Assembly: GCA_002081555.1 (NCBI GenBank)
Contig: MZNV01002922.1
Location: 1-57,344, forward strand
Length of the DNA: 57,344 bases
Origin: Protostelium mycophagum
Taxonomy: Eukaryota; Evosea; Variosea; Protosteliida; Protosteliaceae
Direction: 5' to 3'
The translations under genes and the position numbers were made by a program. Below the pieces are notes generated by a model. That model had not been told where the DNA came from and searched no databases. It saw nothing but the letters and a program-made list of their open reading frames with translations. Shown here piece by piece: positions 45,150 through 54,917 of this stretch (position 1 is its first letter; the number at the start of each line of letters is the position of its first letter).

Positions 45150-48100
45150 CATGGGAGGACAGAGCAAGCTTCTTCCTCCAACAGTGCTTGCTTTTCTTCA
45201 GACACTAACATCGAACCGAACGAGATTTAATGGGGGTCTGGCGGTATTGATATCTGGATCTATAATTCTTGCCACTGTAAATTACAGGTGGGTCTTTGTG
45301 TTGGACACAGACCTGACTCTTTCAGAAAGAAGCAAAAGGAGGCTTCTCTAATACATCACATTGGTAGAGTGGCAAAGGCGGAGGCCGATGCTGACAAAGA
45401 GAAAGTCGGACGCCGCAGAGTTGCGGTCAACTCCGTTTTTTTCAAGCGTCTCTACAGTATTTTAAAGATATGTATCCCTGGTTGGTACTCTAAAGAGACC
45501 TTATACATCACTATCCTCACGATTCTTCTCGTCTGTAAGTATGAACCCGTCCCGATTCAACTAACCGTCTCAGCCAGAACCATTTTGTCTGTCATGATCG
45601 CAGAGAACACCGGTCAGGTGGCCGAAGCAATGGTGTCACGTGACTGGAAGGCTTTTGCAGAGGGTGTCTTAAACTTCTTCTTGGTTACCATACCCGCTTC
45701 TGCTGTCAACAGGTGCACATCATTTCCTCGTACAAAATGTTGCGAGAGACATTCTTCCATCATTATGTCTGAGATACAAATCCATTTATGCACAAAGACC
45801 ACACATTGAATCTTCACAGCGGATTGAAGTACACCACCTCCGTATTGTCTCTACTCTTCAGAAGAAGATTGACCATGCATGTGAATAATGAATACCTCCG
45901 TGGCGTCAACTTCTACAAGGCTTGCAACCTGGGTGGCGATTCTCGAATTGACTCTGCGTAAGTTATTCTCGGTAACAACCGTGTGATCATCACGTCTCTC
46001 GACGTGAAGTGATCTGGAATTTTTTTGGACAAAAGCTCATGCAAACAGGGACCAGCGTGTTACCGCAGACATTGAAAGGTTTTCAACAGCAATAAGTGAA
46101 TTATATACAAGTCTCTCAAAGCCAACACTCGACGTCATCCTCTTCACCAAAAAACTGAGCTCCATCACAGGATGGCAGGTCTGTATTCCCGAGAAAACTC
46201 ACGGAAAACTCAAGGAAATTTCAGGGACCACTGATGATGTACTCTTACTTTTTCATCAGCGGTGTTTTGAAGAAATTCGTCATGCCTCCTCTCGGCAGGG
46301 TGAGTCGCGTTAACTTTTCGCCATCTCCTCGTTACTTACCGTGCACAGCTCACCGCCATCGAGTCAGAGTTGGAGGGAAGTTACCGCACCGCCCATCAGA
46401 GACTCATCTCTAATGCCGAAGAAATCGCCTTCTATGACGGAAGTCAGAAGGAAAGAAACATTCTGAACCAACTGTTCGCCAACATCTATAGACATTCGTC
46501 TTATGTTTATTATCTGAAGTGCCTGATCGGAGGTGGGTTCCGGGTTCGATCCTTCCCTGCGGTCATTTTTTTTTGCACAAAATCGTATTTTTTAAAACCC
46601 GTAGTTTTCGATGGTTTATTGATGAAGTACTGGGCTTCTATTGTGGGTTATGCAGTCATGGCTTCCCCTATGCTTTTCAACATGAACAGCGGGCGCAGTG
46701 CCACCGAACTGACAAACGATTACATCAGAAACTCTTCCTACTTGATGGGACTCGCATCTGCTGTGGGACAGCTAGTCCTCGTCGGGAACAAGATCACGAG
46801 CTTGGCAGGTGGGAATATTTCGACTTTTCGAAATTTGGAATTTTCCGATTTTTTTGTATTTTTTCTGATCGGGATTGAAATTTTCGAATTTTCACATCCA
46901 TTTGCATGAAAAATGGCCCTAAGCGTAATTTGCCCGTGAATATGTTTTATTTATATTTCTCAGGAAACACTTCGCGTGTGTCTGAGCTGCTCGAAATGAT
47001 CCGATATTTGGACAAGGTTGGTAATGAGCCTTTTGAGGTCAAAGAAGAATCTCACGCCGTACTCGCCGAGCGCGAGAAGGAGCAGTTCGGTCAAGGTACT
47101 GGGTTCGATCCATTCCTGCGCCTTTTTTTTGAAAGTTGACGATCGCAGCGTCTGAAAACGAGAAGGAGTTTTTGACACAATGGAAGCTAAAAATAGACAA
47201 GTTGAGGGAACAAAGATTAGCCAAGCCCCCTGCAGCTTCCCGAATCACTTCCTCCGATAAGGGCGGTAAGGTAACGTGAGAAACACGGTAAGAACCGAGA
47301 AATAATGGAGACAGGTCATCCATGGCAACAAGATTCAATTTGATCACGTGGACATTGTTTCCCCCGAAGGAAAATTGTTGGTAAAAGACCTTAGTTTTGA
47401 AGGTAATTTTAACAATCTACAACGGTGTAAAATTGACAATTCTAGTCCCTACTGGATGTAACGTGATGGTCACCGGACCCAACGGGTGCGGAAAGAGTTC
47501 TCTCTTCCGTGTTATTGGAGAATTATGGCCTCTCCACAATGGCACCATGATTAAACCTGCCAATCACGGTAATTTTTGTCGAAATTTACGCGAAATTTCA
47601 TTGAAATATATTAGATTTCCTCTTTGTCCCACAGAAGCCCTATCAGGTAATTTTTTTCCCGAAACTTTTTACGCATTGAAATTTCTGAAAAAAATTCAGG
47701 TTCTGGGAACGCTCCGCGACCAGATCATTTACCCTGACACCCCCACTCAAATGGCCGCCGCTGGAGTCACAGACCAGGACCTCGCCGGACTTTTAGACCT
47801 TGTCGACCCCTCCCACACCATCTCCAACCAGTGGGGTATGGACGAAGTGAAAGATTGGATCCAGACATTCTCTGGTGGACAAAAGCAGAGGGTTGCCATG
47901 GCTAGATTGTTTTACCACAAGCCACAGTTTGCCATTTTGGACGAGTGCACTTCCGCCGTTTCCGAAGAGGTGCAGATCTACAATCACTTTTAAATTTGAA
48001 AAAATATTGAAGAAAAACAGGTGGAAGGAAAGATTTATGAGACGTGCAAGAACTTGGGAATCACTCTGTTCACTGTCTCACACCGTAGAGTCCTCCAACG

Positions 48101-48176
48101 TTACCACGATTTCCAGCTCAGATTCGATGGAAGTGGTGGTTACGAATGGACCAAGATTGACCACGACGCAAAATAA
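45150..48176 (+). CDS. ABCD3: peroxisomal ABC half-transporter ABCD3/PMP70
   Basis: The whole protein follows PMP70. N-terminal helices come first (FNGGLAVLISGSIILATVNY), then VNSVFFKRLYSILKICIPGW, RTILSVMIAENTGQVAEAM, YLRGVNFYKACNLGGDSRID and RVTADIERFSTAISELYTSL. The EAA-like loop region reads ESELEGSYRTAHQRLISNAE and EEIAFYDGSQKER. The nucleotide-binding domain has Walker A GPNGCGKSSLFRVIGELWP, FSGGQKQRVAMARLFYHKPQ (signature) and FAILDECTSAVSEEV (Walker B), with the H-loop ITLFTVSHRRVLQRYHDFQL. ABCD3 imports CoA-linked branched and dicarboxylic acyl chains into peroxisomes as a homodimer. Start at 45150 (MGGQSKLLPP); an upstream in-frame ATG at 45070 is possible. About a dozen introns; two of them are related to each other. 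The stop codon overlaps AATAAA. Confidence 0.95.
46533..46604 (+). repeat. ABCD3 intron with B-box-like word and T-run (copy 1)
   Basis: A 72-nt intron between IG and VFDG codons. Near its 5' end it holds GGGTTCGATCC, then a CCCTGCG block and nine T residues. A second ABCD3 intron has the same order of blocks. Confidence 0.85.
47096..47148 (+). repeat. ABCD3 intron with B-box-like word and T-run (copy 2)
   Basis: A 53-nt intron inside the linker before the nucleotide-binding domain. It starts GTACTGGGTTCGATCC, continues with TCCTGCG and eight T residues, and matches the intron at 46533-46604 over the first half. Confidence 0.85.
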
Positions 48177-48301
48177 ACATACATCTGTAACAATGGTCTG
48201 TTCATTCGCCAAAGCGACCTCCGTGGATTTATTTACAGAACATTCATTTCATCAGATCATTGCTTGATGAGTTAACGATTGGCTTTCAAACAGCGTGGAA
48301 C

Positions 48302-48749
48302 TTAGGGCTGCTCTCGAACTAGGGGGTCTGTCAAATATTGTGCAATTCCTTCTGATGATTTGAGGTACCAAAGGTGTGTACATTTTTGAACGACGTCCTC
48401 AAGGCTTCTACAAAATAGCGATCCTTCACCCGTCGTCAAGACAAGGCAATTTCGGCTCTTAGAGTTCTTGATGGGAAAATGGCCTGAATTCTTCAGTTGG
48501 ATACACATCATCCAAAGAACTCACGAACTCGGCCACCGATCATCACCGATAAAACATAGTTGCCAACGGATCTGCCGCTCAATCTGATCAAGTAGGTTCC
48601 ATCGGGCTTATTTCGCAGCGATTCACCAGCAGCTTCAGCATTGGTGTCTGTATGAAAATATCTGCGAATGTGAGTACTGAGCGTTTGTTTACATCAGCAA
48701 ACTGATGCTAGACAGAGGACACTTACGGCAGTGTGTGAATCCCTTTCAT
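48302..48749 (-). CDS. SH2-domain protein
   Basis: From a Met at 48749 (MKGIHTLP), through an intron of about 65 nt, the product reads YFHTDTNAEAAGESLRNKPD then GTYLIRLSGRSVGNYVLSVM, which is the SH2 core. The phosphotyrosine-binding Arg is in the (F/Y)LxR position of beta-B (YLIRLS). It continues VREFF, HIQLKNSGHFPIKNSKSR, LVLTTGEGSLFCRSLEDVV and a tail ending VREQP at 48302. The usual aromatic before the first helix is Tyr-Phe-His rather than Trp-Tyr. An upstream exon (about 48760-48900, FPEELANIRK) may extend the N terminus. No kinase or other domain is seen, so it is either a small adaptor or incompletely modelled. It converges on ABCD3 with about 125 bp between. Confidence 0.72.
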
Positions 48750-48949
48750 TGTCTCGATGTGTTGATGAACGATGATCTATCTTTCTTATATTGGCCAATT
48801 CTTCTGGAAACAAACGACCAGTACACGCTAATTTCGTACAAACGGACACATTCAGGAAACCTTGATGATCAATTTGCACGTCAGATTGGCCAACTTCCCT
48901 GGTAAGATTCAGAGGAACACCGATCTATTTTGAGGAATTCCAGATTCTG

Positions 48950-49667
48950 CGATTAATAGCGGCTATGCTGGAGCCTCAGGGTGGCCAAAATTACCGTTGA
49001 AAAGGGTTTTGTTTCTGAGAAAAAGATTCTATTCTCAGGAAAACGGGGCGGGTTGGGAGATTTTGACACTTTTGATGTTTTGTTGTTGATCATCTGACAC
49101 TCGGAGGCCATGAAGCAACAAACGAACGAGAGGTCCAGTTTGCAAAATTTATTTTATTTTGCGCAGAGGGCGGGTAGCAAGAAGAGGGACTTGTCAGGTC
49201 TTCCTGCGGTGAAATTGATAAACTGGACAGTGAGGTGATTGCGGTGGTGGACCGACCTGACCCAGATGGGGACGTCGTTTTACGTAGGGGGGTCTTCTTC
49301 TGTCAGGTTTGAGATGACAATTTGTGGTGATCGACTCAATTAATGATGTCCACCGAAGTGGGTTTTCCAAAAACATCAACCACTGACTTGGCACAGATGG
49401 TACAACTCCAAGTGACGATCGATGAAAAAGCTTGGATGCATGCTACAGAAGTTTACAGAGGAGCAGGGCGACATACATTTTGTCAACGAGAACAATCAGG
49501 TATACAATCATTTTGAACCATTCTGATGAATTCAGCTCATCGCTGCTGTGTTCAGGAATGTTGTGGGGTGAAAAGAAATTGTCAAAAAAAGAAAATTATT
49601 AGAATCATTATTCAAACATCACAAAAATGTTAATCGCAGCACCACCACTCATAAATGCCAAGGAGAG
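48950..49667. other. interval with small unresolved frames
   Basis: The minus frame 49194-49394 ends in an Arg/Pro-rich tail (RRPPYVKRRPHLGQVGPPP), and AATAAAATAAA follows its stop by about 35 bp on the same strand, so it may be the last exon of a small gene. On the + strand about 49420-49498, MKKLGCMLQKFTEEQGDIHF ends at a GTATAC donor. Neither was recognised and the two overlap in territory. Confidence 0.3.
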
Positions 49668-49981
49668 ATGCGTTCAGCCGTTCATCAGGTAATAAATTTC
49701 TTTATTTTAGATTGGGAATCACCAACTAATTACAGACGTACAATAAGGGGCAGTCAGGCGTTGTTCAATACAAATATTATGGCGTGACTGCTGCAGAAGC
49801 CAAGTCACTTGAGAACAACGGAAGAGAATTCGCACAAAATATGGCTGCGGAAACCTACGCATGTCACCGTAAAAACTTTCAATTCAAGTTCCAGAAGGAT
49901 GGCTGTACCAAGGTACCTCTAAACTCCCTATCGGAGATCTGTACACCAGCGTATTGCGCGGCGGTTTCAAATTCCCAGTGA
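49668..49981 (+). CDS. small conserved-looking protein, family not recognised
   Basis: Exon 1 starts at the ATG of MRSAVHQ (49668). An intron of about 48 nt (GTAATAAAT...TTACAG) then leads in frame to TYNKGQSGVVQYKYYGVTAA and EAKSLENNGREFAQNMAAET, YACHRKNFQFKFQKDGCTK. The frame stays open to 49981, but a GT directly after TGTACCAAG suggests another splice, so the last about 20 residues are doubtful. Composition looks like a real soluble alpha/beta protein of about 80 residues. No function is assigned. Confidence 0.5.
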
Positions 49982-50315
49982 TTTCGATGGCCCCTACTGA
50001 TTCCGAAAGTTCTACGTGATTTTTTCCAAGTAGGGGACACCTTCCCGAAAAAGACGTTGTGGTCGTCCAGAATGGTTGCAATTGTCAAGGCGTTGAACTC
50101 GCGGTAACTAACGCGAGATTATGTGCGAGCTAAGTGCCTTGCTTGTACAGAAATTTTCCTCAAATATAAATACCTTCATTTTTATTTTTTCACCTCAAAT
50201 TGACGAATTTTCAAGAAAATCTTCTTCACCTCAAAATTTATTTTTTTTCTGGTCATATACCCATCTCATTCAATCGTCTTGTCAAGATTAGCCAATGAGT
50301 CACATGATATCACCC
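49982..50315. other. convergent spacer
   Basis: About 330 bp between the small + gene and the ABCA-type gene (-). It contains a palindromic GCGGTAACTAACGCG near 50100 and AT-rich sequence. No gene seen. Confidence 0.5.
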
Positions 50316-53300
50316 TCACACGTCACCATCAATGGTCATGTCCATGTCATCAGGCTCCACCACTTTGACGAAAACATCTTCCAAGCTTGATTGTGAGATT
50401 CCCCACTCAATGATACCGTGCTCTTCGCTCCCTGATTCTCATCAGAATGAAACATTGTAGATTGTCGACGTATAACCACCTTGCATTTTTTCGAACAATT
50501 CTCCGATGTCTAAATCTGCCGTTGCTATGGAGTAGTGGACCAACTCCGGGCACACAATGTCCGGAATGGCCCGAGGGAACATGTCGCGTACATACTTGTC
50601 GACGTCATCCATTCTGTCGACGGCGACACCCAGGGAGAGACGGTATCCAACCCCATACTGCCTCTTTAACTCGAGTGCAGTCCCCATGCACACCATAGTC
50701 CCTGTACATTCGCATCAGAATGAAACGTTGTAGATGGTCGAGATCGCACCTTTGGATAGGATTGCGATTTTGTTGGAGAGGGTGTCTGCCTCCTCCATAT
50801 TATGTGTTGTTAATATGATAGCTCTCCCTGCTTTTTGTTTCTGGATCATGTCCCATATCGCCCTGGAGATTTCAGCGAAAATTCGATGAAATCTGACAGA
50901 TTAGATTGAAATAATTCGAAATTTCTTGTCACCTTCTAGTATTAGGGTCTAACCCGGTGGTCGGCTCATCCCTTGGATAGTTAGATTTTCACCATCTACA
51001 ACGTCGTATTCCGATGAAACTCACAATATGAGACATCTTGGGGTTCCGATCAGTGATATCGCGACGGAAAGTCGCCTCTTCATTCCACCGGATAGTGTTG
51101 ATGTCATTTGATTAGCACAATCTCCCAGCCCAACCGATTCCAGAATTCTCATCTACAACCAGTCAATTTTAATATTTATTTTTCCCGCACAATGGAATTG
51201 AGATTTTTCTTTGATAAATGTGATGAAATTTCGACGAAATTTCGACATTTTTTTCGTGAAAATTCGTGGAAAGATCTACTCACGGATTCTGTGTATTCGA
51301 TTTCTATTGGTGCTTTTTTCATTCTTAAGTAGAAGAGCATGTGCTCTTGTACCGTTAAACTCTCCCAAACAATTTCGTGTTGTGGACACAAACTTTTAGC
51401 CGTTATTTTTAAATTTTGAAAAAATAAAAGGGCGGCAACAAAGCGCAAGATTTCAATTCAACTTTTCGCTCATCAACTAGACATCACATTTTTGGCGCGA
51501 AATCATCTTTCAACTCATGTCGACACATGTCGACATGATGAGAATGTCGACAGGTTTCAATGTACACACCCTGTGACCCTTCTGACTTTGTGCATCTCGC
51601 GGTTAATATCTCTCCCTGCTATCTTGGCCGAACCTCCACTCGACGTAATGAGACCGATGATGATGTGAGCTAATGTGCTCTTTCCAGCCCCATTAGGGCC
51701 CAGGAGGCCCAGACACTCACCCTCTGAGACTTTGAGACTGACCCCATCCAACACCTCCCAGATCAGAATTTTCCGAAAATTTTCGGGTGATTTTCACTTG
51801 AAATCTCCGATCCAAAGATTTTCATCGAATTTTCTCACCTTTTTCCCCGAAAAATCTTTTTTTAGACCGTCTACAACGACCAAATCTTGATCCGACAACA
51901 ACGGCCTCCTCTCAGGGTCATTTTTCACTCTAAACCAGGAGATCAATCTGTACAACGGAAACAACGGACTCTCCCGCGCACCGTACTCCTTTGGAAGTAT
52001 ATAGTCAAAGTATATGGTGAGGGCGATGTACACCGCTGTGTCTCCAGCGATCCATAAATAGACCTGTCAAAGTGTCAGGAGACATGTGAGGGTCTTGAAC
52101 CAACTTTACGGCAGAATTACAAAAAAACTCTCATTGATGTCATGAGTAGATGAATGATTCTTGATGATGTGCATTACCTCCATGATTTCACTGTTGAATA
52201 TGTTGTTGTTGTTGATTGCGCGGGTCCGGTCTGCGAAGAAGGAGTCGGATATGACATACACACCCCGAGACAATGCAAATGGACTCAACCACATGAACCA
52301 CCTCAAGGACACCACCTCTTCCACTTGTGCTACATTTTGTCACTACAACTGTAGCCAATATCGTTTATTTCGATTGTTGAATCTAATAAAATAACAAAAA
52401 ATAATAATGAAATAAATATAAATAAAATAATAAAAATAAAAAGACTTACAAAATAAATTGAGCGTGGGACCTATTGCCATGATCACTACCGTAAGAAGGT
52501 ACATCGCGAGGTTGGCCACCCTCGATCTCTCAAACATTGTGCTCATTAACATGGCAAAGGCAGGTTGTGACATTGCATAGAGGATAAATAAGAATATCCA
52601 AGCGACAGGAGTAGTTTCAAGATAGAAGGGTATCTGAAATGACAGTCCGATGATGGTGAGTAACATGTAGAGGACCAATGTGATGAGTGTTGAGAAAAGC
52701 CAGAAGGAAGTCCAATAGGCATTCATAGACATGCCCATCTATAACAGTTAAAATTAAATTTATTTCTGAAGCTTTCAACATCGTGATCAAGAGATCGTCA
52801 TCATCCAAGCCAGAGCTCATTATAGTCCAAAAAAAACTCACAATCTTCATCATCTCGACCGCTTTGGCCTCCTTTTCAGAAACAATCGTGTCCACAAACA
52901 TCGGCAGTAAGAATCCATAAGCTATTGGGATGACATAGACACAAGCGATGACCATGATGGTCCTCGAGTCTGGGCTCATGTAAAAAGACCCATCAGAAGC
53001 GGAGATGGTAAAGTCGGCAGTACGATTCTGAGCCCTCAGATATTGATTTCCTAAAGATTTTATTTTTATTTTTAACTTTCGCTTGTGTTTGCACCGGTAG
53101 GTGATGAAGAGATGAACACCCACCTGCAGCTTTCAAGACAGTAGATAGCGCTGTGTGCGCTGCTAATCTCAATACGTCTGCATCTCACATCAATCTTACC
53201 TTTTTGTTGGCTGTCCATGAACATTGTGAGAGATATCTGATCGCCCACTTTTATTTCCGAAATGTCGAGACCAACTGCTTGTATCCTGAGTTCTGTCGAA

Positions 53301-53926
53301 CTATTACTCCATATGGACAGTATCTCTACGCTATTGTGCGTCAAATCGTTGATCAGATCTTCCCGGTTGCGATGATAAGGAACAAAAACAGGCGTGTAGT
53401 TTGACCAAAATGGAGCAGCATAGAAGTCAGATGATTCTTTCTGTTTGATGTCCCCAAAAAGTCCGGATCGATTCTGAACATGTGAGATGAGTGAAGATAC
53501 ATATACTCACAGTAGGAGTATAGAGGTATCCCAGATCTGGCGATTTATCCTTTCTTTGGTCGATGAATAGGTAGCGAGAATCAAAGCTTTCATAAGAAGA
53601 AGAAGAGTTTATCCTCCAGTCACGCACTTGGTCGAGTTTTTGAGCTAATAGGACTCGCACAATTCCTATTGTGAACATGATCATCAGTGGAATTAAAACC
53701 TGCATTGCCAAGATTGTCTTCTGTCGAATCTGTATTTTTTCAGAGAACCCGATTGTGTGTCACTCACCAACAAGGTTGTATTTTTTCTTGATATGGCTCT
53801 CATATTCGCCATAAATGTGTGGTGCTCCTCGTCATCCATAATCCATGGACGGATAAGATCTGAGGGCGAGAACTGCATCTTGTATCTTCTTGGTTGTTTC
53901 ACATGCGGTTGATTCTGTCTTTTCAT
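50316..53926 (-). CDS. ABCA-type half-size ABC transporter
   Basis: The start at 53926 (MKRQNQPHVKQPRRYK) is followed by a first helix VLIPLMIMFTIGIVRVLLAQ and a long extracytoplasmic loop (about 53690-53150, LRIQAVGLDISEIKVGDQIS). Five helices follow (VIACVYVIPIAYGFLLPMFV with DTIVSEKEAKAVEMMKI, YMLLTIIGLSFQIPFYL, VAWIFLFILYAMSQPAFAML, MYLLTVVIMAIGPTLNLF, FMWLSPFALSRGVYVI). The nucleotide-binding domain has Walker A LGLLGPNGAGKSTLAHIIIG, Q-loop VPQHEIVWESLTVQEHML, signature LSGGMKRRLSVAISLIGTP, Walker B LILDEPTTGLDPNTR (split by an intron) and H-loop AIILTTHNMEEADTLSNKIA. The ABCA-type regulatory end is SLEDVFVKVVEPD. One NBD only, so it must dimerise. ABCA proteins mostly move lipids. Stop at 50316. 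Confidence 0.9.
50432..50476 (-). repeat. ABCA-gene intron, member of a related intron pair (copy 1)
   Basis: A 45-nt intron, read on the minus strand. It contains GTCGAC, then ATCTACAA and GTTTCATTCTGATG before the AG. The next intron upstream in the gene repeats this block. Confidence 0.88.
50702..50749 (-). repeat. ABCA-gene intron, member of a related intron pair (copy 2)
   Basis: A 48-nt intron, minus strand. The last about 33 nt match the intron at 50432-50476 with very few differences (ATCTACAA, one changed base, GTTTCATTCTGATG, GAAT), while the first part differs. Confidence 0.88.
52378..52444. repeat. AT-rich AATAAA-like simple sequence
   Basis: Run of AATAAAATAATAA-type sequence lying in an intron of the ABCA-type gene. 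Low complexity, no coding value. Confidence 0.7.
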
Positions 53927-54917
53927 CTCGCGAATTTATTGCGTAAATTCGAGTTTCTACAATTTGGTTTCTCATCATTGAGAAGGTCACCCCTGCATCA
54001 CCACTGCACACTATGATTTGTACTTGTGTAACCTGATAGATATCAGCAGAGACACCGCAAAATAACTTGATATCAACATAATGAACTGTCTTTCCAAATA
54101 TTTAGTAGCTTTCTATGAACAAAAGACAGTAAAAACCAAATGTCTTTGACGTTATTATAGTACAATCATCAACAGATAATGACAATAGACATATTATATA
54201 AGTATCTTTAAGATTTATTTAGTTTTTTAATTTATGTAAATTTTTATTTTTTTGTTTCGAAATTTTCGCCGTGAATCCCGTAATGTGATCATTCACATCA
54301 ATTCTCCACATCTGCTGATCATATCAGCATATAAAAATCACATACACATCTCGACATAATGGAGAGTGTCCTGACATTTTTCTGGACCCTCATCACATTA
54401 TGTCTAATCATGATTTGACAAAATCGACTTACCTCTTTGTCCTTTTCTCCCATTCACTGATGCTGAAATCATGCTTGTATATTGACTACATACTGATGTT
54501 AGTGTCAGTGTTGGATGATTTTCTCATCCTGATTTAATAATATCAATTGAATTTCTTCTTACCTATTGATCAAAATGTTGAAGAATATATAACCAAGAGT
54601 CACGTATATCACTTATATACCTGTGTATTATTAGTGCTCAAATTCTCGCAAAGTGAGATCACATTTTTCCACAACTCATTTTTTTTGTCATGAAGAGTTC
54701 GCCTCATCGTCATTTCTGACATGATCTGGATAATCAGCTGATCATTAATATGAGCTACATCTCACAACCTTTCATTTTTTTTCAGTCCATCTTTCCAGCA
54801 TTGATCAACTACCTCCCAAGAAGAAAGAGGAGATCTTCTCCCTGCTTGTGAGCATGATGTTTGCTCGTGATCTGCTTTCGATGACGGAACACGTCGTTTT
54901 ACAATGGTAATCAAACC
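53927..54917. other. AT-rich intergenic interval
   Basis: About 990 bp, the longest gap in the window, upstream of the ABCA-type gene (-) and the nuclease-like gene (+). A + frame at about 54783-54911 (IDQLPPKKKEEIFSLLVSMM) may be an exon, but nothing was recognised. Several CTTAC words would be donors on the minus strand, yet no coding exon accompanies them. Confidence 0.4.

Noticed and set aside
46533-46604. A functional tRNA gene at the B-box-like word in the ABCD3 intron
   Set aside because: No A box or cloverleaf 5' half lies upstream, and that stretch is conserved ABCD3 coding sequence.
54290-54660. Minus-strand gene suggested by several CTTAC/GTAAG donor-like words
   Set aside because: No coding exon with family similarity or sustained open frame accompanies them.
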